Shown here one piece after another: positions 1-7,089 of a DNA stretch of 10,589 nt. The notes under the pieces were generated by a model, which was given only the letters and a program-made list of their open reading frames with translations, had not been told where the DNA came from and did not search any database. The first letter of the stretch is position 1. Every line of letters begins with the position of its first letter. Made by a program: the position numbers and the translations under genes. Source of the stretch: an uncultured Prevotella sp. (GTDB lineage: Bacteria > Bacteroidota > Bacteroidia > Bacteroidales > Bacteroidaceae). Where the stretch lies: contig UQCW01000068.1 in assembly GCA_900539625.1 (NCBI GenBank), forward strand, positions 1-10,589, written 5' to 3'.

Positions 1-116
1 TTATGGCCACCCTTTGTAGGTTGGATGTTTTTCTGCTCTTTACTTTTTAGAATATTATCTCGAACTCGCGTTATATAGTAAATTCAAAGCGCCAAGGAGT
101 CGCTGCTTCAAGAGAT

Positions 117-1577
117 ATGGGCATTGGTTTGTCTAAAACCCCGTATTTCCTACTGCTTGACGGACACATGCGCTTTTATGATAGCCAGTGGTGTGAGTAT
201 ATTGTAAATCTGCTAACTGGGAACGACAGAAGATTGCTTTGCACGCAAGGTCGCTACTTGGAAAAGGTTGATGGTGTTGTGCGTGAAATAGCTTCACGTA
301 CCTATAAAAGCTATGGAGCATATATGCCTTTAATAAAGGGACACACGTTGACTGAAATAGTGTGGAAGGGTAATGAATATGCTCCGGAAGCAGATACAGA
401 GCCAATTCCCGTGGTGCTTGGTGCAGGCTATGCGGCGAGCAAGCGATATTGGAATCATCTGCGAGGCCTTGAAGGTTTGCGCTATTATGGCAACGACGAA
501 GCATATATTAGTATGAAAGTGTGGATGGAAGGGGGCGAATGCGTTCTTTTGAAGAAAGTTGTAGTTGGCCACATCTACCGTAAGAAGTCTCCATATAAAA
601 GGTATAGTGCAGATGAACTTTTTAATGAATTGCTGATATCCTATCTTCTTTTTCCGCAATCATTGTGGTGTGTTGAGTTTGCAACGCTCTGCAAAACAAA
701 CCGGGATTTGTTTTTGATGGCTCTTGAAAAATTCCAGGAAGAAAGCAAACGATGGGTTGCCCTGAGGGGATATTATCGAAGAAACTTTACAAAGACATTC
801 CGTGATTTCACAGAAGTCCAGCAGAGATTGTGTTCCCAGTTTTTGGAGGATTTCAAGAAAAAAGATATAGATGTCAAGGGTATAGCACAGTTTGTGTCAG
901 AAAAGCCATTGGAGGAAAAAGGATTGTTTGATGGTACGATGGGGCAGATATTATGGCTGTGCATTTATGAAAACTCTTCAGAAGACCATATGTACAAAGA
1001 TCATATCAAGGCTTTATGGGATGGCGTTGCTGCGGCCGTACACCACAAGAAGTTTCCATGTAATTTCAGCAATGGTCTGGCTGGTATTGGCTGGGGGCTC
1101 ATTTTCTTGAAAGAGCACAATATGATAGAGGATGATATTTCAGAAGAATTGAATCTAATCGACCGACAGCTAAGTTGTTACGCAATTCAAAAGGACAAAG
1201 ACTTGAGTTTGGCAACAGGGACTGGCGGCATATTGGCTTATGCCACTGCAAGAAAAATGTATGGGATAAAGAACCATATACCAGCAGAGTGGATTGACGA
1301 CAATGAGGAGATGCTCATGAAAGCGGCCCAAATGGTAATTGACGAATCAAGCGAATTGAATGCACTTGTCTATGCAATGCGTTATATCGCACTTTGCCGT
1401 GACGGATATGACGAGCAGGATTATCCAATAAATTTGGGCGACTGGATGGATGTCAAGGATTTCATACCTAAAAATCCCAGGAGGTGGACATCTGTTTTGA
1501 CAGACACAACGTTGACCACTTCTACTTTATATCTAATTTACCATAAGAAACTAAACAGACATGGGAAAATACAGTAA
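117..1577 (+). CDS. Glycosyltransferase (polypeptide GalNAc-transferase-like) fused to a partial LanC-like domain; 5' end probably truncated or broken
   Basis: This is a two-domain protein of 486 residues from the first available ATG. Residues 1-160 resemble the second half of a GT-A fold of the GT2/GT27 type: a D-x-H metal motif (DGH, 15-17), then NDEAYIS (126-132), VWMEGG (135-140) and GHIYR (151-155). These match the order and spacing of the E-N-x-E-x-S-F-R-x-W-x-C-G-G ... V-G-H-x-F-R block of polypeptide GalNAc-transferases. Residues about 265-380 carry LanC-like glycine motifs (SNGLAGIGWG, 318-327; ATGTGGILAYA, 366-376), but the protein ends without the zinc-binding Trp-Cys and Cys-His motifs, so lanthionine cyclase activity is unlikely. 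The frame upstream (51-116) still reads like the family (RQGVAASRD), yet an in-frame TAG lies at 48-50 and no other start codon intervenes. The real N-terminus, with the nucleotide-binding half, is therefore missing, frameshifted or elsewhere. The 3' end overlaps the radical SAM gene by 17 bases, which suggests coupled translation. A role in glycosylating the downstream peptide is inferred. Confidence 0.72.
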   Translation: MGIGLSKTPYFLLLDGHMRFYDSQWCEYIVNLLTGNDRRLLCTQGRYLEKVDGVVREIASRTYKSYGAYMPLIKGHTLTEIVWKGNEYAPEADTEPIPVVLGAGYAASKRYWNHLRGLEGLRYYGNDEAYISMKVWMEGGECVLLKKVVVGHIYRKKSPYKRYSADELFNELLISYLLFPQSLWCVEFATLCKTNRDLFLMALEKFQEESKRWVALRGYYRRNFTKTFRDFTEVQQRLCSQFLEDFKKKDIDVKGIAQFVSEKPLEEKGLFDGTMGQILWLCIYENSSEDHMYKDHIKALWDGVAAAVHHKKFPCNFSNGLAGIGWGLIFLKEHNMIEDDISEELNLIDRQLSCYAIQKDKDLSLATGTGGILAYATARKMYGIKNHIPAEWIDDNEEMLMKAAQMVIDESSELNALVYAMRYIALCRDGYDEQDYPINLGDWMDVKDFIPKNPRRWTSVLTDTTLTTSTLYLIYHKKLNRHGKIQ

Positions 1578-2871
1578 ATACAATTTTCTTTTCCAGAACG
1601 GAAATAAGGGTGTGCTGTTTAACCTTACAACCAGCAGGGTTATGGTTCTCGATGAAAAAATCGTTGAGATTATCAAGCAACACAAGGAAAACATAGACTT
1701 CATGAAGGACATCAGCAGTCCTCTATATGAAGAAATGGAAAAGAACGGCATGATTGTCAATGACGAGTGCAACGAAGCTGAGGACATCATTGCAAAATGG
1801 GACGAGGGAGACAAAAGCCAATCTGGCTATCATCTGACCATCCTCCCGACATTAAACTGCAATCTCCGTTGCTGGTATTGCTACGAAGAGCATAAGGCCT
1901 CGTCGCAAATGACAGACGAGACAATGAACCGGATTTTGAAGTTCTTGGACAAAAAGATTTCCTCTGAGGGGTTGAAAACATTTAATCTTGACTTCTTCGG
2001 CGGTGAGCCTTTGCTTCCGTTCAAGAAACGGGTATTACCCATAATTCAATATGCAGCCAATGCTTGTAAGGAACATGGTGTCAATATGTTCTTGAATTTT
2101 ACGACAAACGGTGTGCTCTTGACGGAAGAAGTTCGTAAAGAACTGTTGAAAATACCTTTGGCCGACAAGCCGGGATTCCAAATAACCATTGACGGCAACG
2201 AAGAGAAACATAACAAGTCAAGATGTACTGCCAGTGGTGAACCAACGTATCGCATAATTTTGGATAATTTATTCGGTGCCGTGCGTGCGGGAATGCGCGT
2301 TAATTGCCGATTCAACTATACGGAAGACAATATCGATTCTTTGGTTGACGTGCTTGACGATTTTGAGGAACTTACCCCAGAAGAGCGCAAATTGATATAT
2401 TTCGATTTTCAGCAGGTTTGGCAGGAAAAAAGCAAAACGGAAGTGCGCGAGAAGGCTTTGAAATTGGCAAATCTTTTCATGAAAGAAGACCAACAGGTCA
2501 GAATCGAGAAGAACTATAATAATCAAAGATGTCGCGACGATGCCGAGAATCAGGCTTCAATCAATTTTGACGGAAACGTATATAAATGCACTGCAATAAA
2601 TATAACCCCTGACATTCGTGAAGGTGTGCTCAATGCAGATGGCGAAATCGAATGGAACGAGCGTTTCCATAAAAGAATGGCGTTGAAGTACGGCAACAAG
2701 CATTGCAAGGCATGCGTGATTTATCCAATCTGTCACGGCGGATGCTCTCAGACAAAATTGGATGCAGACGAAAATGCGGAGTGTCTTTTCGGACTGGACG
2801 ATAATGCAAAGCTGGAAAGAGTGCGTGGTCGTCTTGAATACATATTGAAAACAGGGCGAGTTTCATATTAG
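1561..2871 (+). CDS. Radical SAM/SPASM peptide maturase
   Basis: This 436-residue protein is a complete radical SAM enzyme with a C-terminal SPASM domain. The N-terminal part (about 1-85) is a small domain of the kind that precedes the barrel in Bacteroidales peptide maturases and may help bind the leader. The catalytic [4Fe-4S] motif is C100-x3-C104-x2-C107 (CNLRCWYC), followed by GGEP at 147-150 for S-adenosylmethionine binding. The SPASM cysteines fit the seven-cysteine consensus: C324, G338-x4-C343, then C382-x2-C385-x5-C391-x3-C395 and C408, enough to hold two auxiliary Fe-S clusters. Such enzymes (sactipeptide, ranthipeptide, PqqE-like and others) install thioether or other carbon-centred crosslinks in peptides. 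The Cys-rich precursor begins 44 bases downstream, so it is the obvious substrate. The ATG at 1561 sits inside the end of the preceding gene and gives the expected N-terminus. Family assignment is firm; the exact reaction is not known. Confidence 0.93.
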   Translation: MGKYSKYNFLFQNGNKGVLFNLTTSRVMVLDEKIVEIIKQHKENIDFMKDISSPLYEEMEKNGMIVNDECNEAEDIIAKWDEGDKSQSGYHLTILPTLNCNLRCWYCYEEHKASSQMTDETMNRILKFLDKKISSEGLKTFNLDFFGGEPLLPFKKRVLPIIQYAANACKEHGVNMFLNFTTNGVLLTEEVRKELLKIPLADKPGFQITIDGNEEKHNKSRCTASGEPTYRIILDNLFGAVRAGMRVNCRFNYTEDNIDSLVDVLDDFEELTPEERKLIYFDFQQVWQEKSKTEVREKALKLANLFMKEDQQVRIEKNYNNQRCRDDAENQASINFDGNVYKCTAINITPDIREGVLNADGEIEWNERFHKRMALKYGNKHCKACVIYPICHGGCSQTKLDADENAECLFGLDDNAKLERVRGRLEYILKTGRVSY

Positions 2872-2915
2872 AATCTTGCTGGAATTTAAATAATTAACTT
2901 TTAAAAGAATGAGCT

Positions 2916-3242
2916 ATGGAACTAAAATCTAAAGTTCAAGAACTCGAAATGTTGGAAATTGAGATTCCGGCATTGGTTGAGACAAAAGAGGGCAAACTCT
3001 TAGGTGGTTTCTGTACTATTGCAACTACGGGTTTTGATGTTTTTGCAATGCAGGATGGTTGTGAAAATGGTTGTCAGAATGGCTGTAATAATAGTTGCCA
3101 GTATGGTACTTGTCAGAGCAGTTGCAAGGATGCTTGTCAAAACGAATGTAAGTCTGGTTGTCAGGTCTCTCCTGCTCCGACCAAGGACACGACACCGACT
3201 GCATCAACCCAATCTCTAATTGGATTGTCATTTGTGTTCTAA
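2916..3242 (+). CDS. RiPP precursor peptide with Gly-Gly leader and Cys-X3-Cys core
   Basis: The product is a 108-residue peptide with three parts. Residues 1-31 form an acidic leader rich in Glu and Leu, ending KLLGG (27-31), a double-glycine cleavage site of the type cut by C39 peptidases. Residues 32-82 begin with F32-C33 and a hydrophobic stretch, then show cysteines at 49, 53, 57, 61, 66, 70, 74, 78 and 82: every fourth residue, with one five-residue step. Intervening residues are mostly Asn, Gln, Gly, Ser and Lys, and Gly often precedes Cys (NGC, NGC, SGC). Residues 83-100 are rich in Pro, Thr and Ser, and the end (LIGLSFVF) is hydrophobic. The ATG at 2916 lies in an A/T-rich context typical of Bacteroidetes; the ATG at 2909 is out of frame and soon stops. 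Position after the radical SAM gene and a C39 exporter further on support the role. I cannot name the family; metal binding is a less likely alternative. Confidence 0.85.
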   Translation: MELKSKVQELEMLEIEIPALVETKEGKLLGGFCTIATTGFDVFAMQDGCENGCQNGCNNSCQYGTCQSSCKDACQNECKSGCQVSPAPTKDTTPTASTQSLIGLSFVF

Positions 3243-3247
3243 TTTTT

Positions 3248-3268
3248 GGGGGTGTCAAGGACACCCCC
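3248..3268 (+). terminator. Hairpin after the precursor gene, terminator or attenuator
   Basis: GGGGGTGTC (3248-3256) and GACACCCCC (3260-3268) form a perfect nine-pair stem with a three-base loop, five bases after the precursor stop codon. Only a weak T-run (GTATTT) follows, so it may stop transcription partially, or protect the 3' end of the precursor message and raise its level relative to downstream genes. Confidence 0.65.
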
Positions 3269-3771
3269 GTATTTCAGACGACAAGATTCTAATTTATAAT
3301 TTAGTAATGGTGAAAGAGTAAGTTGATTAATTCTGACTTGTATCTCGTTGGTTTTTGGAATTAGGGAGAGGGAACATTGTTGGCCTATGTGGCTTGACGT
3401 ATTTCAAAAATGACAAGAATACAGCGCGTATGAATGCAAATCTTTATACCTAATGATTGTACAGGTTATTTTTTTGTAGAAGGTTAGAATGTATTTAATA
3501 TTTGAAATGCTCTATCGGCATATACTGATATGCCACCTTGGTTTGAAAGAGCAATGCGGGCATTGCGACTGAAAACAAGGTAAGTAGATGAGCCAGAGAG
3601 AGTGTTTGCGTAACACAGGTTGCACCTCGGTAAAGCATTCAAACAAGTTTGATGCTCTGCTCTCAGTTTGTTCTGCGTTTCAGATTAAGGAATAATGCTT
3701 TTGGCATATTTAAAATATTTTTAACCACCTGCTTACCATTACTTATTATCGAAACCATTAAATAAAAGACC
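3269..3771. other. Long intergenic stretch without a credible gene
   Basis: About 500 bases separate the precursor hairpin from the barrel-protein gene. I found only chance reading frames of fewer than 30 codons. No convincing Bacteroidetes promoter (TTTG, 19-21 bases, TAnnTTTG) was found close to the ATG at 3772. The nearest candidate, TTTG at 3667 followed by TGCTTTTG at 3696, has one mismatch and a spacer of 25. The distal half contains consecutive hairpins, listed separately. The 70 bases before 3772 are A/T-rich. Confidence 0.6.
3508..3656 (+). ncRNA. Hairpin-rich candidate structured leader upstream of the barrel-protein gene
   Basis: Several stems follow one another: GGCATAT/ATATGCC (3517-3523 with 3528-3534), ACCTTG/CAAGGT (3535-3540 with 3576-3581) enclosing CAATGC/GCATTG (3552-3557 with 3560-3565), GTGTT/AACAC (3602-3606 with 3612-3616), and AGCATTCAAAC with GTTTGATGCT (3634-3644 with 3647-3656, one bulged T). 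TGCTCT at 3508 could alternatively pair with AGAGCA at 3548. I do not recognise a known riboswitch class. It could be a 5' leader of the barrel-protein message, a small RNA, or only a degenerate repeat. Confidence 0.3.
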
Positions 3772-6660
3772 ATGAGAAATAGATTATTTTTCTTGATTGC
3801 CGCTTTGTGTCTTGCCCTAAGCCAAAGCCACTCTTATGCGCAAAAATACATCTATGGAGATGTACACGACTGGCTGACAAATAGACTGATGGAGAATGTC
3901 AAGGCAGTTCTTATGACAAGTGATAGTGTGGTGATAGATTCAATGTATACAGGCTGGAAAGGGCAAGTAAGCGAAACAAAAAAAGCCTGGTTACTTAAGG
4001 TTAAAGACGAGCCTGCTACATATATCGTGAAATTTTCTTTCGACAATTATCAAACACAGTATAAGCGTATTAATTTTAATCCAAGAGGCCGTATGAAATA
4101 TTACAATTACGGCACTGTAAAATTGAAACGCCAACGTGAGCAGAAACTCGGTGTGGCAACCGTGACGGCTTCACGCGTCAAGTTCTATACAAAGAAAGAT
4201 ACCTTGGTGTTTAATGCCGATGCTTTCCAAATGGCAGAAGGATCTATGCTCGATGCCTTAATCAAGCAGTTGCCTGGAGTTGAACTGAAAAGCAACGGAG
4301 AAATATATGTGAACGGCAAATATGTTGAGAGCCTCTTGCTCAATGGCGAGGATTTCTTCAAGAAAGACAATACCGTGCTTTTGGAAAATCTGCCTTCATA
4401 TACTGTCAACCAAGTGCAGGTATATAAAAAACAAGGTGACCTGAGCCGTTTTGCTGGCAAGAATTTGGGCTTTGATGAGGAGTATGTCATGGACATAAAG
4501 CTGAAGAAGCAATATTCCATTGGTGTTTTGGCCAATGCCGAGGGGGCGGCAGGAACAAAAGACAGATATATTGGACGTCTTTTTGCCTTGCGCTTCACGC
4601 CGCAGTCGCGTGTGTCAGCGTTCGCCAATTTCAACAATATCAACGAAACACGTAAGCCTGGAGAAAGCGGAGATTGGACTCCCTCGAACTCCTTGGATGG
4701 CTTGCAGACCACAAAAACTGGCGGAGTGGACTATCTGGTCAGCGACAAGCGTAAACGTTTTAAGGTTTCTGGTGATGTTTCATTGACGCATTCTGATGCC
4801 GACAATATATATAGCTCCGTTGGAGAACAGTTCCTGACGGGTGGTAACACTTTCTTACATAGTTACAGCAGGAGCAGAAATTGCTATACGAATTTCTCAA
4901 CGAACCATAACTGGTGCTTTATGTGGAAGAAAACTGAATTGCAGTTTATGCCATATTTCCAGTATAAGAACTACAATAATTATGAAGTCTCCGCTTCTGC
5001 AAGATTCAACAGAGACATTACGTCGATGTCTGGACTGACCGACAGCATAATGAATCCTGGTATAACTCCCTGGTTACAGGCGTGGGCAGTGAACAGAACC
5101 CTTAACGAAACGCAAAATGACGGTCATGACATGGTTGCATATTTGTATGCAAGCGTCAATCAGAAAATTCCATTCTCGGATGATTTTGTCAATATCGATG
5201 CGTCTGCTTCTTTTCAAGACTATGTGACCCAAACCTACAACCGTTATCGTCTTGACTATCCACAAAATGCAAACAGCGTAAGCGACATTCGCAACCGCTT
5301 CTATAACGAAAAGCCATATAAGATAAACTCCTACTATGGTCGGTTGAGATACTGGTATTTCTTGCCATTCAATATGTCGATTACGCCGTCATATAAATAC
5401 GAACATATATATATCCGCGATAACTATGGCATTTACCGTCTTGAGCAGTTGGCTGATTGGAACATCAACAACCCGTTGGGAATGCTGCCATCGGAAAGTG
5501 AATACCTCAATGTTGTTGACCGTGGCAACAGTTTCAACAAAACGCTCAACACGGATAAAAATGAAATAAGCATACAATCGCATTGGGAAGGTTCGGTAGG
5601 TAAGAAAGGTGCATACATGTCCGTCAGTGCTGAGCTACCTTTGGTTATTACCCGACGCGAACTGGACTATCAGCGCGACATCCATATTGATACTCTGTTC
5701 AGCAAGACGGCGGTGACTTTCAATCCTTCTTTTGAACTTACGCACAATTGGCATAATTGGCAGCGTCAGGTGCAACTGCAATATAGTATGGAAGGGAGAC
5801 TGTATGACCTCGTGCAGACTTTGGACTACAGAAGCGACAACAACCCGCTGCACATTGACGTGGGCAACGCACGCTTGAAGAACAGCTACCTCCACAATCT
5901 GTCGTTATACTATAAGAACAACAGTCCGCGCAAGCAGCGTTCCTTCAATGCCAGACTGGCCTACAACATTTCGAAGAACCAATTTGGCTATTCGAGACTT
6001 TATAACCGCCAGACGGGTGCTACCACCTTCCAGCAGGTGAACATCAACGGCAACTATAATGTTTCGGGAAGCGTGAACTACAATATGGCGCTCGACAAGA
6101 AACACCGCATTTATTTCGGCACGTCGACCTCTTCGCAGTTCTACAACAATGTAGACCTCATCACCGTTGAAGGAGAAAACATGAATCCGCGCAGCAAGGT
6201 GAAGACCCTGTTCCTCACTGAGACCTTGAAACTCGACTACAAAATCGGAAGCCAGAAAATCGGGGCGAAGGTGAGCGGAACATGGCGCAACGCCACAAGC
6301 GCTCGCGAGGACTTCTCAACGGTGAATGCCGCCAACTTCAATTACGGGCTGACAGGACAGTTTGAACTCCCGTTCGACTTCCAGATCTTCACCGACCTGA
6401 CGATGTACAGCCGCCGCGGATATGAGGCACACGAGATGAATACGGACGAACTCGTCTGGAACGCACGTCTCTCGAAGAAGTTCTTCAAGAAACGCCTGAC
6501 AGTTGCGCTCGAGGGCTTCGACATCCTGCACAACCTCTCAACCGTGACACATTCACTCAACGGACAGGGACGCACGGAGACTTACCGCAACGTGATTCCG
6601 AGCTACGGCATGCTGCACTTGATTTACCGGTTGAATATCCAGCCGAAGAAGAGACAATAA
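3772..6660 (+). CDS. Outer-membrane beta-barrel protein, TonB-dependent-receptor-like
   Basis: This 962-residue envelope protein starts with a clear signal peptide (basic MRNR, a hydrophobic run, and likely cleavage after SYA before QKYIYG). An N-terminal region of about 25-120 looks like a carboxypeptidase-regulatory or transthyretin-like beta-sandwich (GDVHDWLTNRLMENVKAVL), common at the front of Bacteroidetes barrel proteins. Residues about 125-250 form a degenerate plug-like segment (LPGVELKSNGEIYVNGKYV, then LLLNGEDFF). The rest is rich in alternating aromatic and polar beta strands, as in outer-membrane barrels, ending near GMLHLIYRLNIQ. No TonB box is evident. The start at 3772 gives an intact signal peptide. 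Lying between a modified-peptide precursor and its likely exporter, it could pass the peptide across the outer membrane, bind it, or give self-protection; this is inference. Base composition rises from about 35-43% G+C at the 5' end to 52-57% at the 3' end. Confidence 0.85.
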   Translation: MRNRLFFLIAALCLALSQSHSYAQKYIYGDVHDWLTNRLMENVKAVLMTSDSVVIDSMYTGWKGQVSETKKAWLLKVKDEPATYIVKFSFDNYQTQYKRINFNPRGRMKYYNYGTVKLKRQREQKLGVATVTASRVKFYTKKDTLVFNADAFQMAEGSMLDALIKQLPGVELKSNGEIYVNGKYVESLLLNGEDFFKKDNTVLLENLPSYTVNQVQVYKKQGDLSRFAGKNLGFDEEYVMDIKLKKQYSIGVLANAEGAAGTKDRYIGRLFALRFTPQSRVSAFANFNNINETRKPGESGDWTPSNSLDGLQTTKTGGVDYLVSDKRKRFKVSGDVSLTHSDADNIYSSVGEQFLTGGNTFLHSYSRSRNCYTNFSTNHNWCFMWKKTELQFMPYFQYKNYNNYEVSASARFNRDITSMSGLTDSIMNPGITPWLQAWAVNRTLNETQNDGHDMVAYLYASVNQKIPFSDDFVNIDASASFQDYVTQTYNRYRLDYPQNANSVSDIRNRFYNEKPYKINSYYGRLRYWYFLPFNMSITPSYKYEHIYIRDNYGIYRLEQLADWNINNPLGMLPSESEYLNVVDRGNSFNKTLNTDKNEISIQSHWEGSVGKKGAYMSVSAELPLVITRRELDYQRDIHIDTLFSKTAVTFNPSFELTHNWHNWQRQVQLQYSMEGRLYDLVQTLDYRSDNNPLHIDVGNARLKNSYLHNLSLYYKNNSPRKQRSFNARLAYNISKNQFGYSRLYNRQTGATTFQQVNINGNYNVSGSVNYNMALDKKHRIYFGTSTSSQFYNNVDLITVEGENMNPRSKVKTLFLTETLKLDYKIGSQKIGAKVSGTWRNATSAREDFSTVNAANFNYGLTGQFELPFDFQIFTDLTMYSRRGYEAHEMNTDELVWNARLSKKFFKKRLTVALEGFDILHNLSTVTHSLNGQGRTETYRNVIPSYGMLHLIYRLNIQPKKRQ

Positions 6661-6763
6661 ATATGGCCTTACAGGTGGGGTGTTCAAAATTGGAATACTA
6701 AATCGATGAAGATTGTGCGGAAAAGCCCTATCTGCGGCTCTGTGCGGGCTGAAAGCCCAGCAG

Positions 6764-6918
6764 GTTCATAGCCCAGGGCAACGCCCTGGGTGCCGTGTTC
6801 CCCATTCCTGCGCCCTGTAAGGGCAAAAGTAAAAGCCAACTGTTCGCCCATACTTTTGCCCTTACAGGGCGTAGACGTTTATACGTTGATACACAGGGCG
6901 TTGCCCTGGGTTATGAAC
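6764..6918. repeat. Nested inverted repeats inside the palindromic element
   Basis: The outer arms, 6764-6788 and 6894-6918, are 25 bases long and complementary apart from one position. The inner arms, 6811-6831 and 6851-6871, are 21 bases and perfectly complementary, with a 19-base loop. The left outer arm also folds on itself (CCCAGGGC aac GCCCTGGG). Small stems GGGCT/AGCCC (6746-6758) and GCCCT/AGGGC (6924-6936) flank the structure. As RNA this would form a long cruciform-like hairpin. Confidence 0.85.
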
Positions 6919-6987
6919 TGACTGCCCTTTCAGGGCGCTCCTTTTCGCGCTTTGTTCGTTTATCATGTGCGCATGCTTCGCCACTTG

Positions 6988-7036
6988 CTATTTGGCTCAA
7001 AACCGCGCAGAGATTTTCCTGGATTTTGAACACCCT
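6988..7036. repeat. Right-end repeat module, copy 1
   Basis: This 49-base segment, starting CTATTTGGCTCAAAACCGCG and ending in TTTTGAACACCCT, matches the 48 bases at 9699-9746 with three substitutions and one single-base indel. It forms the right end of the palindromic element before the exporter gene. Confidence 0.85.
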
Positions 7037-7089
7037 ACCTTTTAGGTAAATAGGTTGTAGAATTTTGATTTTATTTACAAAAACGATTG

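Larger units (their letters stand above)
6673..7040. mobile_element. MITE-like palindromic element with 18-base inverted ends
   Basis: AGGTGGGGTGTTCAAAAT (6673-6690) is repeated inverted at 7023-7040 with one mismatch. The 368 bases between contain nested inverted repeats and no credible gene. It fills nearly all of the gap between the barrel-protein and exporter genes. A similar right end recurs at 9699-9746. No clear target-site duplication flanks it, so movement by a transposase in trans is inferred. A reading frame across it (6795-7049) merely follows the palindromes. Its stems may also stop transcription or stabilise the upstream message. Confidence 0.6.

Noticed and set aside
117..1577. 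Functional lanthionine cyclase (LanC)
   Set aside because: The Trp-Cys-Tyr-Gly and Cys-His-Gly zinc motifs are absent and no lanthionine dehydratase gene is in the window.
3004..3219. Alternative frame of 71 residues inside the precursor gene
   Set aside because: Val/Arg-rich shadow of the TGT-rich repeat; the precursor frame has the leader, the Gly-Gly and the regular cysteines.
3489..3572. Small frame of 27 codons ending in CGHCD, considered as a second peptide
   Set aside because: It lacks a Gly-Gly leader and overlaps the hairpins that better explain the sequence.
3661..3710. Promoter for the barrel-protein gene (TTTG at 3667 and TGCTTTTG at 3696)
   Set aside because: The -7 box has a mismatch at a key base and the spacer is 25 rather than 19-21.
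6795..7049. Open frame of 84 residues
   Set aside because: It lies entirely within the nested inverted repeats of the palindromic element and is explained by them.
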